Source: an uncultured Eubacteriales bacterium (GTDB lineage Bacteria > Bacillota > Clostridia > Oscillospirales > CAG-272). Taken from it: a stretch of DNA of 10,799 nucleotides. The translations under genes and the position numbers were made by a program. Each line of letters starts with the position of its first letter. Position 1 is the stretch's first letter. The DNA lies in the NCBI GenBank assembly GCA_900554225.1, contig USGH01000072.1:1-10799 (forward strand). Direction: 5' to 3'. Shown in pieces: positions 1-5,618 of the stretch. The notes below the pieces were generated by a model. It saw only the letters and a list, made by a program, of their open reading frames with translations. It did no database searches and was not told the DNA's origin.

Positions 1-1
1 C

Positions 2-259
2 ATCATGGATGAGCCAAACGCCGCGCTGGATCCCATCTCGGAGCGTGAGATTTACCGCCAGGTGTTCGACTCCATGACCGATAACGAGAGTCTGCTGCTC
101 ATCACACATCGGCTGGGAGCGGTGAAATATGTCGATCGGATTGTCGTGATGGAGAGGGGACATGTCATTGAGGAAGGAACCCATGAGGAACTGATGAAAA
201 AGCACGGAACATACGCGAAAATGTACGCCGCGCAAGCAGAATGGTATGAGGAAAAATGA
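2..259 (+). CDS. ABC exporter, C-terminal end of ATP-binding domain (partial)
   Basis: Only the last 85 residues are in the window; the frame is open at the left edge. What is visible is the second half of an ABC nucleotide-binding domain. It shows a Walker B ending IMDEP with the catalytic Glu, a D-loop AALDP (normally SALDP), an H-loop LLITHRL with its His, and the usual exporter tail (ERGHVIEEGTHEELM, then HGTYAKMYAAQ). This tail is typical of fused permease-ATPase half-transporters that export peptides, lipids or drugs, so a membrane domain probably lies upstream outside the window. The substrate cannot be told. The gene ends at a TGA 65 bases before a strong hairpin terminator, so it is the last gene of its transcript. 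Another exporter of the same general type starts at 9519; whether the two are related cannot be judged because they show different parts of the domain. Confidence 0.93.
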   Translation: MMDEPNAALDPISEREIYRQVFDSMTDNESLLLITHRLGAVKYVDRIVVMERGHVIEEGTHEELMKKHGTYAKMYAAQAEWYEEK

Positions 260-324
260 TCCTGCGATCATGGGCATATGTCGTTTCTGTTGTGGTTTTT
301 TCGCGACGTTCTTATGACACAAGA

Positions 325-363
325 AACGACCGGGCTATCTTTTCGGATAGTCCGGTCGTTTTT
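325..363 (+). terminator. Intrinsic terminator, probably shared by convergent genes
   Basis: A 15-bp stem is formed by 325-339 (AACGACCGGGCTATC) and 346-360 with one G-U pair and a 6-base loop, followed by T361-T363 (five T in all, counting the stem end). It terminates the ABC gene on the + strand. The minus-strand sigma-factor frame stops at 372, only 12 bases away, and read on that strand the same hairpin is followed by TTTCTT, so it can serve both directions. Confidence 0.85.
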
Positions 364-371
364 GCGCAAGG

Positions 372-899
372 TCAGAGCACATACTCGCTGATTCTGTCTT
401 CCGTATGGATATACGTGTCTCCGTTTACGACGATAACGGCGTTTTCCTGCATAGCGTCTCGATCGTTGTCGGAATAATAATCGTTTTCGGCAAGGTTTTC
501 GCTCCACTCGTATTGACGCAGCAGAACCACCTGCCCGTTTCGGTCGATATAGGTTTCTTCACAGGAATCGTTCTGCAAGAGGATACACTTTATCGTTTCA
601 AATGTGCGGCCTCCTATCGTGACATTCCATACACCAAGCGTATACCGGACGTTTTCTGCGGCAATGGTATAGCTGTTTCCGGATGCTTCCGCCGCGTTTT
701 CCTGTATGAGAATGGGGATTCCGAAAACGCGGTCGTTGCCGTTGACAAGCACGTCGTAGCATCGCACCTCAAAAAACGGCGCGGTCGATTTTTCAATGGA
801 TACGGCAGGCATTGCGGACGGAAAGCCGTGCGTATGGTCTTTTCTTGGCATGGTTTTTCTTCCTTTCTCAAACATCTGAATGGTTTCGGGGGAACACAT
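372..899 (-). CDS. C-terminal extension of the sigma factor, in the shifted frame
   Basis: The frame holds the end of sigma region 4 followed by a linker (MFEKGRKTMPRKDHTH) and a globular extension. It starts MPAVSIEKSTAPFFEVRCYDV and ends with YIDRNGQVVLLRQYEW and VNGDTYIHTEDRISEYVL. The MP-x-x-x-IEKS opening and the VNG-TY-H-x-x-x-IS-Y-L ending match the extension that I recall on clostridial ECF factors with no separate anti-sigma gene; this version looks shorter than those. Its role is unknown, and sensing or self-inhibition is an inference. The first Met in frame (899) or the Met at 848 (MPRKDH) could be a start if translated alone, but no good ribosome site is seen at 899. AGAAAGGAAG upstream of 848 could serve the latter, so separate translation is possible. 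Confidence 0.65.
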   Translation of the reverse strand: MCSPETIQMFEKGRKTMPRKDHTHGFPSAMPAVSIEKSTAPFFEVRCYDVLVNGNDRVFGIPILIQENAAEASGNSYTIAAENVRYTLGVWNVTIGGRTFETIKCILLQNDSCEETYIDRNGQVVLLRQYEWSENLAENDYYSDNDRDAMQENAVIVVNGDTYIHTEDRISEYVL

Positions 900-1365
900 G
901 GAACGAAATTGATTTCTTGCGTAATGCAGACGGCTTTTTTACGGTTCCGAGAGGGATATCGAGCTGTCGCGCAATATCCTCCTGCGACAGATTCCGGAAG
1001 AAAAACAGGTATAAAATCTGCCTTTCCTTGTCGCCGAGAGATTCCATGGTCTCGCATACAATACTGTGTGCTGTATTACTGCCAATTCCAACTTCGACAC
1101 GCAGAGCGGATTCGGACAGTGCATCCAGGGAAATATCCGGCTCCGTCGCTTTCAACCGGTAATAGTCCATGCATTTGTGCCGGGCAATGCCGATCAGCCA
1201 CGCCTTGAAAGCCGCGGGGCTATGCAGCGTGTCAAATTTCAGCGTGGCGGTAAGGCATACATCCTGAATGATATCTTCCGCGTCCTGCCTGTTCTGAATT
1301 TTGAAATGTACATAGCGCTGAAGCGGGATCAGATTCTCTTGCAGTAGCTTTTCCAATACATCCAC
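868..1365 (-). CDS. ECF sigma factor, N-terminal frame as read (165 aa)
   Basis: This is the product the sequence encodes literally: region 2 complete, region 4 truncated inside its helix-turn-helix. Its last 22 residues (from KPSALRKK to HSDV) are out-of-frame and resemble nothing in the family. A longer open frame extends to 1482, but it would start inside the promoter region, has no ribosome site, and would run through the clear AAAGGAGGTG signal (1369-1378, complement), so GTG 1365 is preferred. The linker between regions 2 and 4 (residues about 73-104) is ordinary for the family. Confidence 0.75.
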   Translation of the reverse strand: MDVLEKLLQENLIPLQRYVHFKIQNRQDAEDIIQDVCLTATLKFDTLHSPAAFKAWLIGIARHKCMDYYRLKATEPDISLDALSESALRVEVGIGSNTAHSIVCETMESLGDKERQILYLFFFRNLSQEDIARQLDIPLGTVKKPSALRKKSISFHVFPRNHSDV

Positions 1366-1409
1366 ATGAGCACCTCCTTTGCATATGGCGTTGAAATCGA
1401 TTTCACTTA

Positions 1410-1439
1410 TATAGTCGGGAAGAAACCGCGAAAGGTTCA
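1410..1439 (-). promoter_or_regulatory. Candidate autoregulatory ECF-type promoter
   Basis: On the minus strand TGAACC (1439-1434) is followed by 16 bases and CGACTATA (1417-1410). A -35 element with AAC, a 16-base spacer and a CGAC/CGTC -10 is the usual ECF pattern, and these factors commonly transcribe their own gene. It sits between the sigma-A promoter and the ribosome site, about 45 bases before the start codon. That the encoded sigma uses it is inference. Confidence 0.45.
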
Positions 1440-1453
1440 AATGATATGAAAAA

Positions 1454-1482
1454 ATTATAGCATAAAAAATCTGGCGGTGCAA
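1454..1482 (-). promoter_or_regulatory. Sigma-A-type promoter for the sigma-factor gene
   Basis: On the minus strand TTGCAC (1482-1477) is followed by a 17-base spacer and a perfect TATAAT (1459-1454). This gives an mRNA starting about 80 bases upstream of the GTG start. Confidence 0.72.
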
Positions 1483-1556
1483 TCGTCAGACCGCGTCCCC
1501 CGGAATGTTCCAAATTCTGCCACACATGTATTTTCCAATTTCATTCCGGCTTTCTC

Positions 1557-1585
1557 TTGCAAAACAGGGAAGAATCTGGCATAAT
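1557..1585 (+). promoter_or_regulatory. Probable promoter of the methyltransferase gene
   Basis: TTGCAA (1557-1562), 17-base spacer, CATAAT (1580-1585). It is divergent from the sigma-factor promoter and gives a leader of about 120 bases. A 15-base palindrome lies just downstream. Confidence 0.5.
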
Positions 1586-1599
1586 ATAGATATCCAAAC

Positions 1600-1614
1600 A
1601 TCACGCGGCGTGAT
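1600..1614 (+). repeat. 15-base palindrome in the methyltransferase leader
   Basis: ATCACGC-G-GCGTGAT is a perfect inverted repeat with one central base. It lies about 14 bases after the predicted -10 element, near or just after the transcription start, where a repressor could bind. A second small inverted repeat, ATCCGT-A-ACGGAT, follows at 1627-1639. No regulator is identified. Confidence 0.4.
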
Positions 1615-1709
1615 AGGACAATACGGATCCGTAACGGATACGCAGAATCTCTGTGGATCGGTTCGATGTCACGGCGCAGGATTTCAACAAATACTTTGAG
1701 GTGTGCAAG

Positions 1710-2243
1710 ATGACGTATACGCGGCATTACAATTCTCCGCTTGGCGGGATTCTTCTGGCGGCGGATGAAACCGTATTGACAGGACTTTGGTTCGAGTGGC
1801 AAAAATACTTTCCCCATGACCTGCAAGCGGCGCGTACGGAAGCAGAAACGCCGATACTCGCGGAGGCGGCGCGTTGGCTTGATGTTTACTTCCGCGGAGA
1901 AGAACCGGATTTTCTGCCGCCGCTGCATCCTATTGGCTCTCCGTTCCGACAGGAGGTATGGAATATCCTTTTGCGGATCCCATATGGAAAAACTGTCACA
2001 TACGGCGATATTGCCAGACAGCTTGCGAAAAAGAGAGGGCTTGAAACGCTGTCCGCGCAGGCGGTCGGAGGTGCTGTCGGGCATAATGCGGTTTCGATCC
2101 TCATCCCGTGCCATCGTGTGGTCGGGACAAACGGAAGCCTGACAGGATACGCGGGCGGTATGGACAGGAAAATCAAACTGCTTACGCTGGAACGCGCCGA
2201 TATGAGCCGGCTATTCATTCCGAAAATGGGTACGGCATTATAA
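1710..2243 (+). CDS. ogt: Methylated-DNA--[protein]-cysteine S-methyltransferase
   Basis: A suicide DNA-repair protein of 177 residues that moves the methyl group of O6-methylguanine (or O4-methylthymine) to its own Cys. The active site is plain: IPCHRVVG with Cys134, preceded by the helix-turn-helix and Asn-hinge region (PYGKTVTYGDIA at 92-102, AQAVGGAVGHNAVSILIP at 116-133) and followed by GSLTGYAGG at 142-150. The N-terminal domain (TRHYNSPLGGILLAADE) and the length fit the Ogt class, with no Ada-type transcription-factor domain. The ATG at 1710 is chosen because GAGGTG lies 6 bases upstream and MTYTRHYNSPLGG is the usual beginning. An in-frame GTG at 1653 would add 19 residues with no family match. 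It has its own promoter and stands alone between the divergent sigma gene and the redox operon. Confidence 0.93.
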   Translation: MTYTRHYNSPLGGILLAADETVLTGLWFEWQKYFPHDLQAARTEAETPILAEAARWLDVYFRGEEPDFLPPLHPIGSPFRQEVWNILLRIPYGKTVTYGDIARQLAKKRGLETLSAQAVGGAVGHNAVSILIPCHRVVGTNGSLTGYAGGMDRKIKLLTLERADMSRLFIPKMGTAL

Positions 2244-2594
2244 TAGGAGTGGAAGTGTGCAACCCTTCCATCGATCTTGCGTTTCTTGCCTCTGTATGTA
2301 TCAACGACGGGATTACAAAAATCTCACGCGTTTTTGAAAATTTCCTATTGTGCGGCATCGCGCACGCGCGCATTTTCGAAATGTACCTATAATACGCAAT
2401 CGACGGCCGGTTTGCAACAGCGGTGTGAAAATTTCCGGAAAAATCCGTTTTCGTAAAATCCATACGTTCTGAAAGAGTCGCGTTTATAGGTTGGGAACAA
2501 ATTTCCGGATAATTTTCATCTGATTGGATACTGAAGATGTGTATTTTGCATCTGTAACGCCATATTTGCAACGATTTTTTCTGCATTCCAGATA
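2244..2594. other. AT-richer intergenic region without a convincing gene
   Basis: The 350 bases between the methyltransferase and the operon promoter have no supported gene. A 6-bp stem with a 9-base loop (TGGAAG 2250-2255, CTTCCA 2265-2270) follows the methyltransferase stop and could be a weak terminator. An 11-base direct repeat, AAATTTCCGGA, occurs at 2429-2439 and 2499-2509, 70 bases apart. A TATAAT-like hexamer near 2386 lacks a -35 partner. The minus-strand open frame across this stretch has no ribosome site and runs across the operon promoter. Confidence 0.5.
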
Positions 2595-2623
2595 TTGACA
2601 AACATGCGGGAGTGTGGTATACT
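2595..2623 (+). promoter_or_regulatory. Consensus sigma-A promoter of the redox operon
   Basis: TTGACA (2595-2600), exactly 17 bases, TATACT (2618-2623). Transcription would start near 2630, giving an unusually long leader of about 245 bases before the first gene. Confidence 0.85.
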
Positions 2624-2631
2624 ACCATGCA

Positions 2632-2647
2632 GTTAGTAACCGCTAAC
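2632..2647 (+). promoter_or_regulatory. Dyad GTTAG-N6-CTAAC at the transcription start (candidate operator 1)
   Basis: GTTAG (2632-2636) and CTAAC (2643-2647) are inverted halves 6 bases apart, in the wider context A-GTTAG-N6-CTAACCA. Its position on the predicted start point is that of a repressor site. The same element with the same spacing recurs at 2793. The regulator is unknown; the half-sites recall DtxR/IdeR boxes but the spacing is different. Confidence 0.5.
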
Positions 2648-2699
2648 CAAAACAACGATTCAAGTGAAATTACGGATGTGCTGGTAATACGAGTTTTAT

Positions 2700-2711
2700 G
2701 CCATTAATGGC
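2700..2711 (+). repeat. Perfect 12-base palindrome in the operon leader
   Basis: GCCATTAATGGC is its own reverse complement. It lies in the leader between the two GTTAG dyads. It could be a protein site or the tip of an RNA fold; nothing else supports either. Confidence 0.3.
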
Positions 2712-2792
2712 CTTATGTATAACTGTTTGGAGCGTAAAAATACATTGCGTCAGTACTCCCTCGCTTTGGATGCATGTTGCTTTTGCACAAGA

Positions 2793-2808
2793 GTTAGCAA
2801 AAACTAAC
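2793..2808 (+). promoter_or_regulatory. Dyad GTTAG-N6-CTAAC in the leader (candidate operator 2)
   Basis: GTTAG (2793-2797) and CTAAC (2804-2808), again in the context A-GTTAG-N6-CTAACCA; only the six spacer bases differ from the copy at 2632. It lies 65 bases before the first start codon, 161 bases from copy 1, so a looping or roadblock repressor would fit. Confidence 0.5.
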
Positions 2809-2873
2809 CATAAAACCATTGAACCCGCTGCGCGTGAACAGATCAGCACCACAGCAGCAAAAAGGAGAACTCT

Positions 2874-4355
2874 ATGAATTTTAAGAAACCCCTGCAAGCC
2901 ATTCTTTGCGCCGCACTGCTTACCGGTGCTTTACCGATCGTCAGCGCAGCGGCAGAAAGTGATGTTGTTTACGGAACGATGCAGATCCCGTACAGCGATT
3001 TCTATGCCGCTGAAGGTGTAGCGTCTGATGTGGACGCCGTTTCTTCCGCGACTACCTCCAAGTGGAAAAACGAAAATCTGACCGCCGGTACATACAGTGC
3101 GGAGGGCGAGAACGGCGGTGGTACGATCTTTGGCGTTGTGTATCCGGTCGCGATCTCCAAAGAAGCTCTGAGCGAGCTCGGTGAGAACAACTATGGATTT
3201 ACAGAACTCGATTCCGTTCCGGCCGCGTACAAGGAAGTGACCGTTGACAATGGCGCGGTGTCCTTCTCGGCGGTAAAGGGAGCGACCGCGGCGATTGACG
3301 GCGTAACAGCTACCATCACCACGGACACCAGATATGGCGATTACTGCATCGACGCGGCTGTGAACAACGCCAACGGCACATCCGATGTGGGTAGAATTTA
3401 CGGCGTGATCCTGCACACCGAAAACGGCGACGCGTACGGTATGCGTCATCTGGAAAACATCTGGCGTGATGAGATCGCCTGGTCTTCCGGATTTGTGACC
3501 AGCGAACCCCACGGCAATACGCTCGCGTATGAAGATTATGTTTCCCTCGTCGGACAGACCGTTACCGAGATCACATACATCACCGATTCCGGCTATCATA
3601 CACTGGCTACGAACCTGTATGTTCCGGTGAAATTCGAGAACATCCTGACCGTTTCCGATTCCGCCATCACCGGTTCCGAGACCGCTGTTTCCATCGCCGG
3701 CTTCCCGGAGGATTACAGCAAGGAATACAATGTGGATGGTCTGAACTGCACCATTACCGACACTTCGATCGCTTATCAGGACGCGCTTGCGGGCAGCTAT
3801 ACCCTTCTCGTACATGACGCCGCCGGTAAATACGCGGACGTAAAAGCTACCTTTACGCTGACCACGGACGCTATGCCCGCCGCGGTTTCCGGCACAGGAC
3901 TTGTGAAAGCGGACGGCGCCTCGGACGCTGATTACGCGAACTTCTTAAAGAAAATCTCCTCTGTTACGGTCGGTGAAAACACGTACGCGGCTTCCGGCAA
4001 GAGAGGCGTGAAGATCATTGGGGAAGACGGTTCCATCGATGCGGCCGCCGCTTCGAGGGACAACAAGGTATTCGCGGAAGACGGCACATACGCTGTAAGC
4101 GTAGCCACGACCGGCTATACGGCATCGCTGGATTTCACGGTTACGGTAAGTAACGCGGCGATCACCTCTGTTTCGGCGGCAGAAGCCACGGTTGTGGAGA
4201 CTCCCGCACAGGCTGAAGCGGAAACGACTACCACTGCACAGAATGAGGTTGTGACCGCTCCGCAGACCGCGGATAACATGGGCCTCCTGCTCGCTGCTGT
4301 GCTCATGACCGGTGCAGCGGGACTTGGCCTGACCTTCCGTAAGAAAAAGAACTAA
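2874..4355 (+). CDS. Secreted Tp47-like surface protein with near-flavinylation motif
   Basis: The 493-residue protein starts 6 bases after AAGGAG. A Sec signal peptide covers residues 1 to about 27 (MNFKKP, hydrophobic core, then IVSAAA before ES). Residues 33-130 resemble, as I recall it, the N-terminal part of the Treponema Tp47 penicillin-binding lipoprotein: YGTMQIPYSDFYAAE, then DAVSSATTSKW at 54-64. Further matches are the block around VSFSAVKGA and YGMRHLENIWRDEIAW. DAVSSAT differs by one residue from the D-x-x-[S/T]-G-A-T site where ApbE enzymes attach FMN. Two or three beta-sandwich-like repeats follow (for example AITGSETAVSIAGFPEDYSKEYNVDG). The protein ends with a Thr/Ala/Glu-rich stalk, PQTADN (463-468), a 20-residue hydrophobic segment and RKKKN. 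This looks like a sortase tail with Ala in place of the usual Gly. It is first in the redox operon and has the strongest ribosome site. An exported redox or substrate-binding role is inferred; penicillin binding is untested. Confidence 0.75.
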   Translation: MNFKKPLQAILCAALLTGALPIVSAAAESDVVYGTMQIPYSDFYAAEGVASDVDAVSSATTSKWKNENLTAGTYSAEGENGGGTIFGVVYPVAISKEALSELGENNYGFTELDSVPAAYKEVTVDNGAVSFSAVKGATAAIDGVTATITTDTRYGDYCIDAAVNNANGTSDVGRIYGVILHTENGDAYGMRHLENIWRDEIAWSSGFVTSEPHGNTLAYEDYVSLVGQTVTEITYITDSGYHTLATNLYVPVKFENILTVSDSAITGSETAVSIAGFPEDYSKEYNVDGLNCTITDTSIAYQDALAGSYTLLVHDAAGKYADVKATFTLTTDAMPAAVSGTGLVKADGASDADYANFLKKISSVTVGENTYAASGKRGVKIIGEDGSIDAAAASRDNKVFAEDGTYAVSVATTGYTASLDFTVTVSNAAITSVSAAEATVVETPAQAEAETTTTAQNEVVTAPQTADNMGLLLAAVLMTGAAGLGLTFRKKKN

Positions 4356-4376
4356 GCCCGTGCAGCTGTAGCTGTT

Positions 4377-4420
4377 GCAGCCGGTATGAAGACCCGATCT
4401 CCGGTCTTGATGCCGGCTGT
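4377..4420 (+). terminator. Intercistronic hairpin after the first operon gene
   Basis: An 18-bp stem (4377-4394 with 4403-4420) has two G-U pairs and one mismatch around an 8-base loop. It is followed by TATACTGTTT rather than a clean T run, so it is likely a leaky terminator or an RNA-stabilising end. Either would leave more mRNA for the surface protein than for the four membrane genes downstream. Confidence 0.55.
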
Positions 4421-4447
4421 TATACTGTTTATGATATAGGAGTGTCT

Positions 4448-5617
4448 ATGTTATTCCTTCTCGCCTTACTTTTAGCGGTTCTTTTTTCCTTTGTCTGCCG
4501 GAAAGCGCTGAAAAAGCACGCGGTTCTTTTCTATATCGCGGCGGCGGCTGTTTCCGTCGCGGTGGCTGTGTGGGATTTTCACGGCGTACCGGCTCCCATG
4601 CAGAATTATGTCATCGGTCTGTTCAGCCGGGGCGCGTTTGCGACGGGATTGTGGTGCGTGGTGATGTGGATAGGCGCGCTGCCGAATGGTTCCGCAATGA
4701 TGAAAGCGCTGATGCCTGTCCGCGGAGAATTGTCCATCTTTGCCGCGAACCTCACACTGGGACACAACTTTGGATTTGGGAAAACGTATTTTGTCAGGAT
4801 GTTTACAAACCCCGGCAGTATGAAACCCACGCAGTTGACCGCCGGGATCCTTTCTCTGGTAATGCTGGCCATTATGATCCCGCTGACGATTCTTTCGATC
4901 CCGTCGGTCCGCAAAAAGATGACCGCGAAACGCTGGAAAAAGATACAGCGGACCGCCTATCTGTTCTACGCGCTGATCTATCTGCACGTTATGATCCTTT
5001 TCCTGCCCTCCGCACAGAACGGCAAAGTGCTGTATCAGGTCAGCGTGATCGTGTACAGCCTTGTGTTCCTCGGGTACGCGGCCTGCCGGATCCGGAAAGC
5101 GATCATCAGAAAAAAGCCGGAGAAGAAAAAGCGCGTCCTTTGCCTCAGCATTGCGGGTGTCGTGTGTGGCATGATTTTCGTGCTCGTATTGCTGCTGCCG
5201 AAAGGAACGGAAGAGAACATTCCCGTGGTGGATACCGATACGGAGTCCACAGAGATTTCGGAAGAATCCTACGCTTCGGTGAATGATACCGCTGAAACGG
5301 ACGAGGATACGAAAACAGGCGAGGAAACAGAAAAAGTACAGCGATACAAGGATGGTACCTATACGGCAACCGCGTATGGCTATGACGGAGATATTACGGT
5401 AAGCGTCATCATTGTGGAGGACGTGATTACGGCAATTACAGCGCAATCCGCTGAGGAAGACCCGTGGTACTTCGAGCAGGCGGAGAAGCCGGTCATCGAA
5501 GCGATCCTCGCGGGACAGGCTACAGAGGTTGACGCCGTATCGGGCGCGACATATAGTTCCAAAGGCATTATGCAGGCGGTGGAAAATGCGCTGGAGCAGG
5601 CAAAGAACGGTGACTGA
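4448..5617 (+). CDS. Ferric-reductase-like haem membrane protein fused to an FMN-binding domain
   Basis: The protein has 389 residues. The N-terminal half has about six membrane helices (residues 1-16, 26-43, 62-78, 131-152, 167-187, 196-212), with His106 (TLGHNFGFG) and His180 (FYALIYLHVMI) placed as haem-b ligands are in the YedZ/MsrQ/ferric-reductase-like group. A Lys/Arg-rich cytoplasmic loop (215-229), a further helix (231-250) and a Thr/Glu/Asp-rich linker lead to an FMN_bind domain at about 298-389. That domain begins YKDGTYTATAYGYDG and contains DAVSGATYSSKG, so Thr368 is the expected covalent FMN site, outside the cell. The ATG at 4448 is chosen because AGGAG (4438-4442) lies 5 bases before it; a GTG at 4442 overlaps that ribosome site. 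The likely job is to move electrons from the membrane through haem to FMN. The stop is one base from the flavin transferase start, so translation is probably coupled. Confidence 0.88.
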   Translation: MLFLLALLLAVLFSFVCRKALKKHAVLFYIAAAAVSVAVAVWDFHGVPAPMQNYVIGLFSRGAFATGLWCVVMWIGALPNGSAMMKALMPVRGELSIFAANLTLGHNFGFGKTYFVRMFTNPGSMKPTQLTAGILSLVMLAIMIPLTILSIPSVRKKMTAKRWKKIQRTAYLFYALIYLHVMILFLPSAQNGKVLYQVSVIVYSLVFLGYAACRIRKAIIRKKPEKKKRVLCLSIAGVVCGMIFVLVLLLPKGTEENIPVVDTDTESTEISEESYASVNDTAETDEDTKTGEETEKVQRYKDGTYTATAYGYDGDITVSVIIVEDVITAITAQSAEEDPWYFEQAEKPVIEAILAGQATEVDAVSGATYSSKGIMQAVENALEQAKNGD

Positions 5618-5618
5618 T

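Larger units (their letters stand above)
372..1365 (-). pseudogene. ECF sigma factor with C-terminal extension, split by a +1 frameshift
   Basis: Read on the minus strand from GTG at 1365, the protein is a sigma-70 ECF factor: region 2 at residues about 10-72 (DAEDIIQDV, then FKAWLIGIARHKCMDYYR) and region 4 at about 105-143 (LGDKERQILYLF, LSQEDIARQLDIPLGTVK). After GTVK the frame goes off and ends 22 residues later. In the neighbouring frame the family sequence resumes at once as KSRLHYARNQFRSM and stays open to 372. That frame has a stop just before the A run, so the break must lie in the six-A run (+ strand T 935-940). Five A would give one continuous protein of about 330 residues. A GTG start is chosen because AAAGGAGGTG lies 7 bases upstream. 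As written the sigma factor loses most of its region-4 recognition helix. Possible causes are a true inactivating mutation, a reversible homopolymer switch, slippage that makes some full-length protein, or a sequencing error. Confidence 0.82.

Noticed and set aside
933..942. Programmed -1 frameshift at A-AAA-AAG in the sigma gene
   Set aside because: The heptamer is in the right register for -1 slippage, but the family sequence resumes in the +1 frame, so a -1 shift would not make the full-length protein.
1653..1709. Upstream GTG start or remnant gene before the methyltransferase
   Set aside because: The 19 extra residues (through DVTAQDFNKYFEV) match nothing I know in this family, although they briefly recalled a DNA glycosylase. 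The GAGGTG site and the usual N-terminus favour ATG 1710.
2215..2655. A 146-residue minus-strand frame in the intergenic region
   Set aside because: No ribosome site, no family likeness, and it runs across the consensus operon promoter and the end of the methyltransferase gene.
2624..2873. FMN riboswitch before the flavin-related operon
   Set aside because: None of the conserved RFN-element segments could be found in the leader on reading.
2931..3815. A 294-residue open frame on the minus strand
   Set aside because: Antisense to the Tp47-like gene, which has a signal peptide, strong ribosome site and family motifs; no recognisable domain in the antisense product.
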